DNA from: Sinorhizobium sojae CCBAU 05684
GTDB taxonomy: Bacteria > Pseudomonadota > Alphaproteobacteria > Rhizobiales > Rhizobiaceae
DNA length: 64,000 nt
Direction of reading: 5' to 3'
Assembly (NCBI RefSeq): GCF_002288525.1
Contig: NZ_CP023067.1
Location: 1,054,001-1,118,000, forward strand
The notes beneath the pieces were generated by a model. It was not told the origin of the DNA. It did no database searches and worked only from the letters and a program-made list of their open reading frames with translations. Of this stretch, positions 45,315 through 53,960 are shown in pieces (positions within the stretch are counted from its first letter, which is position 1; every line of letters starts with the position of its first letter). Position numbers and translations under genes: made by a program.

Positions 45315-46910
45315 ATGAAGATGAAACGACTTGAGAAGATGCGCGTGGGCGGCACCAGCAACAAGATGCAGTTGAGTATCCCTTCTCCAAAGACGCCGGA
45401 TGGTAGGGTTTATCGGTATTCACCCAACGTCGACGCCCATCCCAGGCACTTCGTGTTGGGCGACCGGGTCGCTAGCTTCGTTACCGATCCGGACAAGGTC
45501 GGGCGGATGAAGCATGCTCCCGGCACTCCGGGCACGGTCTGCCCCTATAGCGGCGTCAGGGCGGACGATGCAGAGTTCGTGCATCCGGATGATCGCAAGG
45601 CAGCCATCAAGGTGGTGGAACATGCCGCGCTCCAGGACATGCAGGACGCGATCTCGGGCATGCTGGCTGGTGTCGCGCGAGGTAGCAAGTCGCTTACCTA
45701 CAAACCTGCCCCTCGACGGAACCAGCCGCGCCCGCGGTTTGGACGCCGCGACCTTATGCGCCTGTTGGTTTGCGACTGCTGCGGGCGGGACTACGGGGTT
45801 TTTGCAATCGCCCTTTTCTGCCCGGATTGCGGAGCGCCCAACTTGGCGCTGCATTTCGCTCGCGAAGTCGAGCTGGTCGGGCAGCAGGTAGAGCTGGCGG
45901 AAGCTTTGGGGAAAGATCGCCAAGAGTTAGCCTACCGATTGCTTGGAAATGCTCACGAGGACGTGCTCACCGCCTTCGAGGCGACTCTCAAGGTCGCGTA
46001 CGCCCATCGTATCGAGAATCGGCCTTCCGGGGCTGGGCAGGTCAAACCGGCTGGCAACGACTTCCAAAACATCGACAAGGGCCGTAAGCGCTTCGGCGAG
46101 TTCTCGTTCGATCCCTTCGCCGAGCTCAACGCGCAGGAGCTGGCAGTGCTTTCTCTTAACATCCAAAAAAGGCACTTGATTGGGCACAATCTCGGTGTGG
46201 TGGATGCGAAATTCGTACAGCACGCCAAGGAGGCGAAGTTGGGCGAGACTGTAGAGTTGGTGGCCGCCGATGTCCGGTCCTTCGCCGCGCTCTGCCGCAA
46301 GGTCGTCCGGCGCATCGACGACATGCTGGCGGGCTTGCCCCTGCCGTCTCCGGCGGTACAGGACGAAGAGGATGCGATGATTTCACCTACCGAGACCATT
46401 GGCGATCTTAGCTCGGAAGGCACGGCCGTGGGTAAATGGATCTGCATGACATCTGCCGATGGCCTGCCCGGGCACGTGGACAAGGACTCCCTGGTTAAGG
46501 CCTTCCCGAGCCTCTCGACGGATCAACTAGCCGAGGCGACCGCCGACCTCGCCGAGGACGGCTACGTGAGCCTGACTCACCTCATATCAGAACGATTGCC
46601 CCGGGTGCATGTCCGAGAGGATCTATTCCTGACATTCGACCCGCATTGCATGGGAAGCGATCCCGTCGGCGATGCGCTTCAACTCATTCCGCTCATCCTA
46701 TCAAAGGATTCGGTGGACGTGCCCGCTTTGCATGCGGAGAGCGGCATGCCGCTGCGCCGGTTCAATCCCGCCGTCGGGCTAATCCTTTCGAAGATCGGCG
46801 AGGGTCGGGTCTCCGGCACCTGGGTCCAGGGATATCCAACACCATACTTTTTCGTGGTCGATTCCGATCGCGTCGCGATCAAGCGCTTGGCACGGCAGCT
46901 TGAAGGCTGA
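45315..46910 (+). CDS. zinc-ribbon protein with HEPN-type motif
   Basis: Encodes 531 residues from the ATG at 45315, preceded by GAGGGACG. Near residue 151 there is a zinc ribbon, CDCCGRDYGVFAIALFCPDC. A helical region follows (180-330) that contains RHLIGHNLGVVDAKFVQHA near 286. The R-x4-H motif followed by GVVD is typical of HEPN domains, where it forms an RNase active site. The last 170 residues form a mixed domain that may be winged helix (STDQLAEATADLAEDGYVSL). No transmembrane segment. I do not know a named family with this order. It lies between the TrlF gene and the cyclase-like gene, all on the same strand, with gaps of about 266 and 211 bases. An RNA-cutting toxin or effector is a fair hypothesis. 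Confidence 0.7.
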   Translation: MKMKRLEKMRVGGTSNKMQLSIPSPKTPDGRVYRYSPNVDAHPRHFVLGDRVASFVTDPDKVGRMKHAPGTPGTVCPYSGVRADDAEFVHPDDRKAAIKVVEHAALQDMQDAISGMLAGVARGSKSLTYKPAPRRNQPRPRFGRRDLMRLLVCDCCGRDYGVFAIALFCPDCGAPNLALHFAREVELVGQQVELAEALGKDRQELAYRLLGNAHEDVLTAFEATLKVAYAHRIENRPSGAGQVKPAGNDFQNIDKGRKRFGEFSFDPFAELNAQELAVLSLNIQKRHLIGHNLGVVDAKFVQHAKEAKLGETVELVAADVRSFAALCRKVVRRIDDMLAGLPLPSPAVQDEEDAMISPTETIGDLSSEGTAVGKWICMTSADGLPGHVDKDSLVKAFPSLSTDQLAEATADLAEDGYVSLTHLISERLPRVHVREDLFLTFDPHCMGSDPVGDALQLIPLILSKDSVDVPALHAESGMPLRRFNPAVGLILSKIGEGRVSGTWVQGYPTPYFFVVDSDRVAIKRLARQLEG

Positions 46911-47121
46911 CGCTGGTGCCAAGCCTCGTCCTCGTTCAACGGCCGCTGGCGCCATCCATCGGATTTCGGCGCTGTCTCCAGAAAGGAGCTCCGCCCCTTT
47001 TCGTCAGAAATAATCCAGCAAGATCGCGCTCTTACCGAAACATATCGCCTCTCCGGGCCATGATCCGAGCATTCCGGCGAGAAATGTGTCATAGCGGGTC
47101 GACAAACCAAAAACGTTGGCC

Positions 47122-47991
47122 ATGATCGACATCGTCATGACGATACTTAATGGGTTATTGCAAACGCTTCGACCTAAGGTTACCTCCCGAGAAGAGAGGC
47201 AGCGAACCCCGCGAAACTTCGTCAGGACGTACGACGCCAATGCGCCAGTTGAATACCAAACACGGGCGGTCGCATTCTTCGATATCCTCGGCTGGGGGCA
47301 GGCCGTCGAAAATTCGGACACGGACCCAAAGCTCCGGCAAAAGTTATTGAATGCGGTATGGTCGTTCGCGGCACGAGCGCAAGACTATGTTGAGACGGAG
47401 ACTGCGGACCATCCTTCGCGGGATGAATATTCGCAATTTTCCGATAGCGTGATCGTCTCTTTTCCATACGCCGATTATCGCGACCTTTTCCGGCTGCTGA
47501 AGTTCGTTACGGAATTCCAGGCCAGCATGGTCATGCTTGGTCTGCCGCTACGTGGGGGAGTGACTGTGGGGTCGCTCTTCCACACAGATGCCATAGCTTT
47601 CGGACCTGCGATGAATCGTGCCTATCATCTCGAAAGCAAGGTGGCGAAGATGCCTCGGGTTATCATCGACCGAGCGCTCGACGATGATGTTAAAGCGGCG
47701 GCCTCCGGCTTACCCAAACATTGGCATTTTGCCGTCCGCGGCGACGACGGCTATTACGAAACGGATTTCCTGACCGGCTACGCGATGACTGAAAAGCTAG
47801 CGCAGATCATCGAGCGCAAAATCGACACCTGGATCGAGCAGTATCACAACGACGAAGGCACACTCGCGAAGTACCTATGGCTAAGGGCTCGCTGGGACGC
47901 CGCCAAAGCCGATGCAGGGGAGCGGATCAATACGAGAGACGAGTTCCACGCCGCCCACAATGCAAAGCGCGGCGGGCCGCAGCCGGGCTAA
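47122..47991 (+). CDS. class III nucleotide cyclase-like protein
   Basis: Encodes about 289 residues from the ATG at 47122; a TTG at 47116 is in frame and no clear ribosome site is seen. The core reads as a class III nucleotidyl cyclase fold: AVAFFDILGWGQ near residue 50 with the first metal Asp, FSDSVIVSFPY near 112 with the second, then LPLRGGVTVGSLFHTDAIAF and GPAMNRAYHLESKVAKMPRV, which parallel the glycine-rich and nucleotide-binding parts of adenylate and guanylate cyclases. Pyrimidine cyclases of the Pycsar anti-phage system have the same fold. Which nucleotide is used cannot be told. No TIR or membrane effector gene is adjacent; the nearest genes are the HEPN-type and TrlF genes upstream. 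Confidence 0.65.
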   Translation: MIDIVMTILNGLLQTLRPKVTSREERQRTPRNFVRTYDANAPVEYQTRAVAFFDILGWGQAVENSDTDPKLRQKLLNAVWSFAARAQDYVETETADHPSRDEYSQFSDSVIVSFPYADYRDLFRLLKFVTEFQASMVMLGLPLRGGVTVGSLFHTDAIAFGPAMNRAYHLESKVAKMPRVIIDRALDDDVKAAASGLPKHWHFAVRGDDGYYETDFLTGYAMTEKLAQIIERKIDTWIEQYHNDEGTLAKYLWLRARWDAAKADAGERINTRDEFHAAHNAKRGGPQPG

Positions 47992-48089
47992 TTGGCTAGC
48001 CCCCTGATTGCGGCAACCCCATCGCGTCAGGGACCGCTAGCTTGGTTTTGCGGTGCTCCGACATCGACGTTTTTGCTGAGGCAGGGGTT

Positions 48090-48147
48090 CGCGCCAATGA
48101 GCCCCTTCGGATGAAGCATCGGCGTAGGCTGAGCACTCATTGGCGCG
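48090..48147. repeat. 12-base inverted repeat
   Basis: CGCGCCAATGAG (48090-48101) and CTCATTGGCGCG (48136-48147) are perfect complements with 34 bases between them. It lies between the cyclase-like gene and the IS21 remnant. It may be a transcription terminator without T run, a recombination or replication site, or part of the broken element. Confidence 0.5.
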
Positions 48148-48165
48148 TGCTGCGCAATCGCAAAG

Positions 48166-48362
48166 CCGCCCGAAGGACTAACCCATCATTGCCACATCCT
48201 TGAAACCGGAAACGACAGCTTCCGCTTCAAGAATAGCTCGGCACACGAGACCAACGCTACGAAGGAGAAAAGGAAGAGCTTGACCACTACGGCCGACCCG
48301 AACAAAACCTAATAGGCGGGTCAATTCTCGGTGGAAATGCCGGGTCAGTTCTCAGTGGCAAT
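48166..48362 (+). mobile_element. istB: IS21-family remnant: istB tail and terminal repeats
   Basis: The frame ending at the TAA 48310-48312 reads THHCHILETGNDSFRFKNSS and a basic tail, the C terminus of the IS21 helper ATPase IstB (ETGNDSFRF is its hallmark). Just after it, GGGTCAATTCTCGGTGG (48318) and GGGTCAGTTCTCAGTGG (48342) are direct repeats spaced by 24 bases, like the multiple terminal repeats of IS21 elements. The rest of the element, istA and most of istB, is missing. Confidence 0.7.
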
Positions 48363-48363
48363 C

Positions 48364-49095
48364 AACACTTCGGAAATCAACCGCATCGATCGCGCCCGCA
48401 ACGTCACCCTCTCCGTCGAACTCAACGGCCGCATCCTTGGTGACGTGAACCGAGAGGCGCAGGCGCTTTCAGCGCTTCGCCAGTTGCCCCCGGGGGTTTA
48501 TCAGGTCCAGCAGGGCGAACTGCAGCAGAGTTCCGAACTCTTCGAGAGCTTTGCAATAGCAATGGCAATCGGCGTGTTCTGCGTCTACGCGGTCCTTGTC
48601 CTTCTATTCCACGATTTCCTTCAGCCCGTCACTATCCTGATGGCGCTTCCATTGGCACTCGGAGGCGCACTCGTTCCACTGCTGGTCACGGGCATGAGCT
48701 TCTCCATGCCGGCGGTGATCGGCCTGATTCTGCTCATGGGTATCGTGACCAAGAATTCGATCTTGCTCGTCGAGTACGCGATCATGTCGAGGCGGCAAGG
48801 TGTGCCGCGGTTCGACGCACTCGTTGACGCATGCCACAAGCGCGCAAGGCCGATTATCATGACGACGATTGCGATGGGCGCAGGAATGATCCCTGTGGCG
48901 TTGAGCCTGACCGGCGGCGATCCCAGCTTCCGACAGCCAATGGCGATCGTTGTGATCGGCGGGCTACTTACGTCAACCTTCCTCAGCCTATTCGTCATCC
49001 CGACAATCTTCACGCTGATTGACGATCTACATATCGCTTTCAAGCGGCACTTCGTATCCATCGCCGCTGATGCACAAACACTGGCAAAACCTTAA
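48364..49095 (+). pseudogene. RND efflux pump, C-terminal fragment
   Basis: About 244 residues equal to the last quarter of an AcrB/HAE1-type inner-membrane pump: periplasmic end (VNREAQALSALRQLPPGVYQ), then the last membrane segments with AIGVFCVYAVLVLLFHDFLQ, MGIVTKNSILLVEYA and CHKRARPIIMTTIAMGAGMI, and FVIPTIFTLIDDL. Around 750 residues, including the proton-relay segments and the drug pocket, are absent. The fragment begins right after the IS21 terminal repeats, so the insertion or a deletion from it removed the 5' part. The in-frame GTG at 48331 is within the IS end and not native. Confidence 0.85.
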
Positions 49096-49527
49096 CTCGG
49101 CACAGTCGGGTCGTTGGCGGAATGTTGCCCTACAGCGCTGTTGCCACGACCCCCCGCTCACCATCGACCTGTGCCGCTGACGGCGACACCTGGAAGGACC
49201 GGATTGGGCTCCAAGCGGTCTTTGCCGCATTGCGTATCAGACGGCTGCAGAGGGTCGGATCGTGACCTGCAGGGGTCTCCAGCAGCAAGCCCCCATTTGG
49301 CGCAGTGCTGACGTCGCGGACTTCCCGATTCCATCGGGCACGCCATCGTGATTCAAGTGGCCGGGAGGATCCGCGAGTCTGATGAGCTTTTGGCTCACCG
49401 ATGCACAGCTCGAGCGCACTGGAGCCCCGCGCTCTGGCGACCTGCGTTTGTTGGTTTTTGCGAGGCGCGCGGAGTCCAGGAGCTCGCCTGGAGGATCACT
49501 GCGCCGAGCGAGTGAGTTGAATGCGCG
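49096..49527. other. intergenic stretch, nothing recognised
   Basis: About 430 bases between the RND fragment and the end of the LigD gene. Only Arg/Pro/Ser-rich noise ORFs on both strands. No clear terminator or repeat. Confidence 0.4.
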
Positions 49528-51381
49528 CTAAAGGACGTTGCGACGCTTTGGCGGACGTTCCATCGTGAACGCATCCGGTCTTATCCCGCGCTCGATGTCG
49601 CGCCAGGTGACCGGAGCCGCGACCGGAAATCCCGATCGGGCCCTCGGCGAGTAGGTGCCGACGGCGGTGGTGCCGCGGCCGTTCCTCAAGTAGTCCAGAA
49701 ACAGCTTTCCCGGCCGGTGCGAAAGCTGTGCCGACGTGACGTAGCGGTCGGGGTCCGTACCCGCGAAGTGCTGCGCCAGGCGTTTGGCATAGGCGTGCGC
49801 CACATTATGGGTCATCTGCGCCGGCAGTGGGGCCATGATGTGAACGCCCTTGCCGCCGGTGAGTTTTGGCCAGGTTCTGAAGTCCTCCGCCTCGAGGAGT
49901 TCCCGCAGCCGCAAGGCGGTTGCGACGACGAACTCCCACGATACCCCTTCGCCTGGATCGAGATCGAAGATCAGCGTGTCGGCGTGTTCGATATCATCGA
50001 CGGTCGCCGCCCAGGGATGCAGTTCTACCGCGCCGATCTCGACAAGCCCCAACAATCCGGCAAGATCATCGATCCATAGCCGCACCCCTTCGCCGCCCTC
50101 GCGCTTCTGGATGCGAAGCTGGTGGACCTCGGGTGGGATCGGCGGCAGCGGTCCCTTGTGGTAGAACGTGGTGCCGTGGATGTGTCTCACCAGCTTCAAC
50201 GGACGGCCACCGAGGAACCGCAGGGCCCGATCGGCGACGCGCGTCCAATAGTTGGCAAGCTCTTCCTTCGAGGGCGCAACGGCGTGCGGCAGCAACTGCA
50301 ATATGTTCTCGCGGGGTACTCGGACCGAGGCAGGGCCAGCGGTCGGTCGCGGTTGCGCGGCTTCTGGCGAGGCATCCCGCAAGCCTTTGAACACAGGTTC
50401 GCGCAGCAGGCCGTCGTCCGTCACTCCGCCATAGTCGATCTCAGCGTAGACCTGCGGTTCCACCCAGGTCGCCTTGGGCTTTTTGATCGGATGGGAGAGG
50501 GGGCTTTTGCCGATGATAAAGGGATCGAGCCGCTCCCGCACCTCGCGTGCCGCCGTTAGCGTGTAGCCGGTTTGGGCCTTGCCGGCATAGACGAGGAGAT
50601 CGCCCTCCCAGCGTCCGAGATAAAGCGAGGCGATCCTCCGCGGCTGCGCGCCGAGCTTTTCCACGAAAGCGACGATCGGAAAGGCGTCGCGCTTCGTGCA
50701 CTTCGTCTTTGTCCAGATTTCCTGCCGCCCCGATCGGTATCGCGAATCCTTTCCTTTTGAGACAATTCCCTCCAGGCCCATTTCGCAGGCGTGCCGATAA
50801 ATCGCCTCTCCTTCGTCAAGCTCGAGATGGTCGACATAGGCGATGGTGCCGGCAGCATCTTCGAGTAGTTCGCGCAGCACTCGTTTGCGCTCGATCAGCG
50901 GTACGCGTCGGAGGTCGTATCCGTCCAAATAGAGCAGGTCGAACGCTTGAAATGTCAGGTGCGGCGATGAGCGTTTTGCGAGCTCTCGCCGAAGTGCCTG
51001 AAAATCGGGAAGCCCGGTCTTGCCAAAGACCGTGACCTCTCCATCGATCACCGCGTCATGGCCAGCGAGGTCCTCCGCAGCCGTCGCGATTGACTTGAAC
51101 TCCTTCGTCCAATCAAGCCCGGTCCGCGTGTAAATTGTAATCTTGCCGCCATTGATGTGTAGCTGCGCTCGGTAGCCATCAAACTTGATCTCATGAACCC
51201 AGTCCGGCCCGCCCGGTGGCCGCCTCTTCAGCGTCGGGTGGCAGGGCTCAATGAAAGTGGGGAAGGCGGATTTCTTTGCGTCGATTTCGGCCAATTGAAA
51301 TGCGGAGGATGCCGGACTTCGCCCGTTGTTGCCACGGATCCGGCTTCGGTTTTCGGCGCTTCCCTTCAAGGCAGCCTCCAT
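49528..51381 (-). CDS. ligD: LigD-type DNA ligase-polymerase (non-homologous end joining)
   Basis: Encodes about 617 residues from the ATG at 51381; the frame is open to a TTG at 51456, and neither has a good ribosome site, so the start is uncertain. N-terminal ATP-dependent ligase domain: the nucleotidyl-transfer Lys lies in EIKFDGYRAQ near residue 65, then DGEVTVFG, LEGIVSKGKDSRYRSGR and WTKTKC, with an OB-fold after. C-terminal LigD polymerase/primase domain: WAATVDDIEHADTLIFDLDP with the catalytic Asp pair, LTGGKGVHIMAPL and FLDYLRNGRGTT. There is no phosphoesterase domain. Order LIG-POL is one of several LigD layouts in rhizobia. Its usual partner Ku is not in the window. Confidence 0.9.
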   Translation of the reverse strand: MEAALKGSAENRSRIRGNNGRSPASSAFQLAEIDAKKSAFPTFIEPCHPTLKRRPPGGPDWVHEIKFDGYRAQLHINGGKITIYTRTGLDWTKEFKSIATAAEDLAGHDAVIDGEVTVFGKTGLPDFQALRRELAKRSSPHLTFQAFDLLYLDGYDLRRVPLIERKRVLRELLEDAAGTIAYVDHLELDEGEAIYRHACEMGLEGIVSKGKDSRYRSGRQEIWTKTKCTKRDAFPIVAFVEKLGAQPRRIASLYLGRWEGDLLVYAGKAQTGYTLTAAREVRERLDPFIIGKSPLSHPIKKPKATWVEPQVYAEIDYGGVTDDGLLREPVFKGLRDASPEAAQPRPTAGPASVRVPRENILQLLPHAVAPSKEELANYWTRVADRALRFLGGRPLKLVRHIHGTTFYHKGPLPPIPPEVHQLRIQKREGGEGVRLWIDDLAGLLGLVEIGAVELHPWAATVDDIEHADTLIFDLDPGEGVSWEFVVATALRLRELLEAEDFRTWPKLTGGKGVHIMAPLPAQMTHNVAHAYAKRLAQHFAGTDPDRYVTSAQLSHRPGKLFLDYLRNGRGTTAVGTYSPRARSGFPVAAPVTWRDIERGIRPDAFTMERPPKRRNVL

Positions 51382-51469
51382 GTCACGATTCAAATCGCTT
51401 ATGAGAAGGATTCGTTCCAAGAGACCTGTCGGCTGCGCAGGTCCTAAAGCCGGCAAACACGTGACGGGA

Positions 51470-51652
51470 TTACAGCGTTCCTCCCGTAACTGGATTCACC
51501 TTTGGTTTCTCACTCGTGTCCTTAGCGCCTGGTGGCTGGACTGTCGGCGGCGCGATCGACTCCTCGTCCTGATGTTTCTTTCGATCCGCAGGTTGATGGA
51601 CGTCGGCCGGATTCGTCTGCTCCGGTTTCGCGTTCGTGTCCTTGGTTGCCAT
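51470..51652 (-). CDS. small charged protein, unknown function
   Basis: Encodes about 60 residues. AAAGGAGA lies at the right distance for the ATG at 51652 (MATKDTNAKPEQTNPADVHQ); the ATG at 51658 would be too close. The protein is Pro-, Lys- and Glu-rich, likely unstructured. I do not recognise a named family. It lies 88 bases before the LigD start, on the same strand. Confidence 0.55.
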   Translation of the reverse strand: MATKDTNAKPEQTNPADVHQPADRKKHQDEESIAPPTVQPPGAKDTSEKPKVNPVTGGTL

Positions 51653-52161
51653 GATCATTCTCCTTTTGGTGTGAACGAGAACGGCACAGGCTCAAAGGGG
51701 TTCCCGTCGCTGACCGTGCGGGCGCTATTTTCCAGCGCGGTCGTCAACGTCTTGATGATCTCAATCGCATCAAGCCAGTTATCACGCACGAAATATTGAA
51801 TTCGGTTGGATGACAGCCGCGCCGGCTTCTTTAGCAAGCCGCTCCACCTCAATCCCGCCGCGATGAACGGTTAAGGCTTCTTCACCTTCTCCGCCAGCTT
51901 GAACGTCTGCGATGGGTCGAGAATTCGCCTTTATCAGCGTCGTGGTTGGGTGGACAGCGGAAGTCGGACGACGGGAGCTGAATGGGCACGTGTGCCACAA
52001 GCGGACAAACCAAAGAGCGTCGCTCGATGCCGCGGCAGACGGAGCCAGGAGAAAATTGACGTGCAACATCGCCTCGGCGGAGCGCCAAGGTTTTCCACGA
52101 ACTGTTTGGAAGATCAGCCGACTAACCGGGTCGTTGAAAAGACCGACAGGAATTCAGCTTT
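51653..52161. other. intergenic stretch, no firm gene
   Basis: About 500 bases. Minus-strand frames at 51655-51852 and 51782-52069 have partly protein-like tails (NWLDAIEIIKTLTTALENSA; RGGIEVERLAKEAGAAVIQP) but no convincing starts; they may be remnants of one or two small genes. The promoter of the small gene at 51652 should be here. Confidence 0.3.
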
Positions 52162-53796
52162 TCACAAAGTCCGCCGCGCTGAGGGGAACAGGTCTGTAGC
52201 CGTCGACGTCGGCAATGTCATACTCCCGACCCAGCTCTGCCGGCTGAAAACCCAGTTTAGGATCGCCCGCCCAAGTCCTTGGCGAACAGGCACTTTCGGG
52301 CCCTCGAAGTACTCGACGAGTCCCTTGCGGAAGCAGTCCTTCGAGCCAAGAAGGGCGGTGAGATCGTCTATCTGAGAGAACCGCTGCAGCAGCATCGCCC
52401 GCGCCGTGATCTCGTCCAGACCCGAACCGCTGGCGGTCTTTTCGGCCATAAACCGAAGGAGTCCAACGTCTCGGCTGGCGCGGCGTGCGGTTTCGATGAA
52501 CGTAACGGCGACGGATTGCCTGCCGTCGCGACCAGCTCGGCCGAATTCCTGTAGATAGTCCTCCACCGAAGCGGGCTGCTGCCAATGGATCACCAGACGA
52601 ACGTCGGGAACATCCAATCCCATGCCGAAGGCGTTCGTGCAGATGATGTGGTTGACGAGCGGGCGGCTCTCTCCTTGAAACCGCTTCAGCAATTCCTGCC
52701 GCTCCCACTCGGTTCCAAGTTTCGAATGATAGAAGGGAACCTCGAGGGCATTGTTGCGGAGGTCGTGCTGCAACTCCTGGCCGATGCGCGCCGTCGGTAC
52801 GTAGATCATCGCCTTACGGCTGGCAAACATTGGGAGCCGCAGCAGCTTGGCGATCTCGTGGTGACGAGCTCCTGGCGGCGCGATCCATCTGATCAGCGCA
52901 ATGTTGGGACGGTCGACGCCGCGGACGAACACCGTCGCGTCCTCGATGCCGAGGGACGAAAGGATTCGCTTCTGCATTGCCTGCCCGGCAGTGGCGGTGA
53001 AGGCAAGGATCGGTGGCGAACCAAGGCTGGCACGGACCTCGCTCAGGCGTCCATATTCGGGCCGGAAGTCACGGCCCCATTGATCGACGCAATGGGCCTC
53101 ATCGACGACGAGGTATTCGGGTCGGCTGCGCGATAGTGCTTCGCGTTCTCCCTGTCGCTTCACGAAAAAGCGCTCCGGAGCAACGTAAAGGAACTTCACT
53201 GCATTCCTGCTAACCAAGGAATAGCGGATCTCCTTTTCCTCAGACCCGAGTGCGCTGTTGATGAACGTGGCCGGTATCTTCTTTCGCAAGAGCCCGGAAA
53301 CCTGGTCGCTCATAAGGGTCTTCAGCGGGCTGACGATGATCGTAATCCCGTGGCGAAGCAGGGCAGGGAGCTGGAAGCACAACGACTTCCCTGATCCTGT
53401 GGGGCTGACAACCGGGATCGATTTCCCGGAAAGCGCTGCAAGGACGATCGGAAGCTGCCCTCCGCGAAAATGGGACGTGCCGAACAGGCGCAGGACGGGC
53501 CCGAAATTCATGTCGGCTCCGAGTGTCCGTGCTTCTTCATCCAGCCATCGGGCGAGACGCATGGCCCAGCGTTCGATAACCCGTCGTGCGAGGCCCCCGG
53601 CGAGGTTCGGGTGGTGCGCCGCGTGGCAGCCGTCGCAGAGGGTGACAAGATTCGAGAGCTCGTCGGAGCCTCCCATCGATCTCGGAAGAAGATGATGGAC
53701 GTCGGCGTCGCGCGAACTCAGCTTCGTTGAACACGAGACGCACCGGTGACCGTCTCGCTCAAGAACCAAGCGGCGGGTCTCTTCCCACTTGCTCAC
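52162..53796 (-). CDS. HNH nuclease fused to RecQ-like helicase
   Basis: Encodes 544 residues. Residues 10-65 form an HNH domain of the CxxC...CxxC type: RDGHRCVSCSTKL, DVHHLLPRSMGGSDELSN, LVTLCDGCHAAHH. A linker of about 50 residues leads to a RecQ-type helicase: Walker A SPTGSGKSLCFQLPALL near 130, VVDEAHCVDQWGRDFRPEYG near 230, TATAG near 268, FGMGLDVPDVRLVIHWQQP near 395 and QEFGRAGRDGR near 420. No RQC or HRDC domain is present. The end is odd: after LVEYFEGPKVPV the annotated frame becomes improbable, while the adjacent frame gives CSPRTWAGDPKLGFQPAELG and runs to VPLSAADFVKS with a stop at 52154, so a frameshift near 52300 is likely. This fusion may be a phage-defence helicase-nuclease. 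Confidence 0.8.
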   Translation of the reverse strand: MSKWEETRRLVLERDGHRCVSCSTKLSSRDADVHHLLPRSMGGSDELSNLVTLCDGCHAAHHPNLAGGLARRVIERWAMRLARWLDEEARTLGADMNFGPVLRLFGTSHFRGGQLPIVLAALSGKSIPVVSPTGSGKSLCFQLPALLRHGITIIVSPLKTLMSDQVSGLLRKKIPATFINSALGSEEKEIRYSLVSRNAVKFLYVAPERFFVKRQGEREALSRSRPEYLVVDEAHCVDQWGRDFRPEYGRLSEVRASLGSPPILAFTATAGQAMQKRILSSLGIEDATVFVRGVDRPNIALIRWIAPPGARHHEIAKLLRLPMFASRKAMIYVPTARIGQELQHDLRNNALEVPFYHSKLGTEWERQELLKRFQGESRPLVNHIICTNAFGMGLDVPDVRLVIHWQQPASVEDYLQEFGRAGRDGRQSVAVTFIETARRASRDVGLLRFMAEKTASGSGLDEITARAMLLQRFSQIDDLTALLGSKDCFRKGLVEYFEGPKVPVRQGLGRAILNWVFSRQSWVGSMTLPTSTATDLFPSARRTL

Positions 53797-53960
53797 GAAG
53801 CCGTACTCGTCATGCCGTTACCTTTGCTGCCGCGAAGATAGCTGAAACTCGCTGACAAAAGGTGACCGCGGTCGGGATTGGGGACGAGAGGAAATGGTGC
53901 CTGTCGAAGCGAGTAAATATCAGGATGTCCACCGCCAACCCTCTCTGGAACGTCCATGCC

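Noticed and set aside
48331..49095. RND-type protein as an intact small membrane protein starting at GTG 48331
   Set aside because: That start lies in an IS21 terminal repeat, and the product equals only the last quarter of a known pump.
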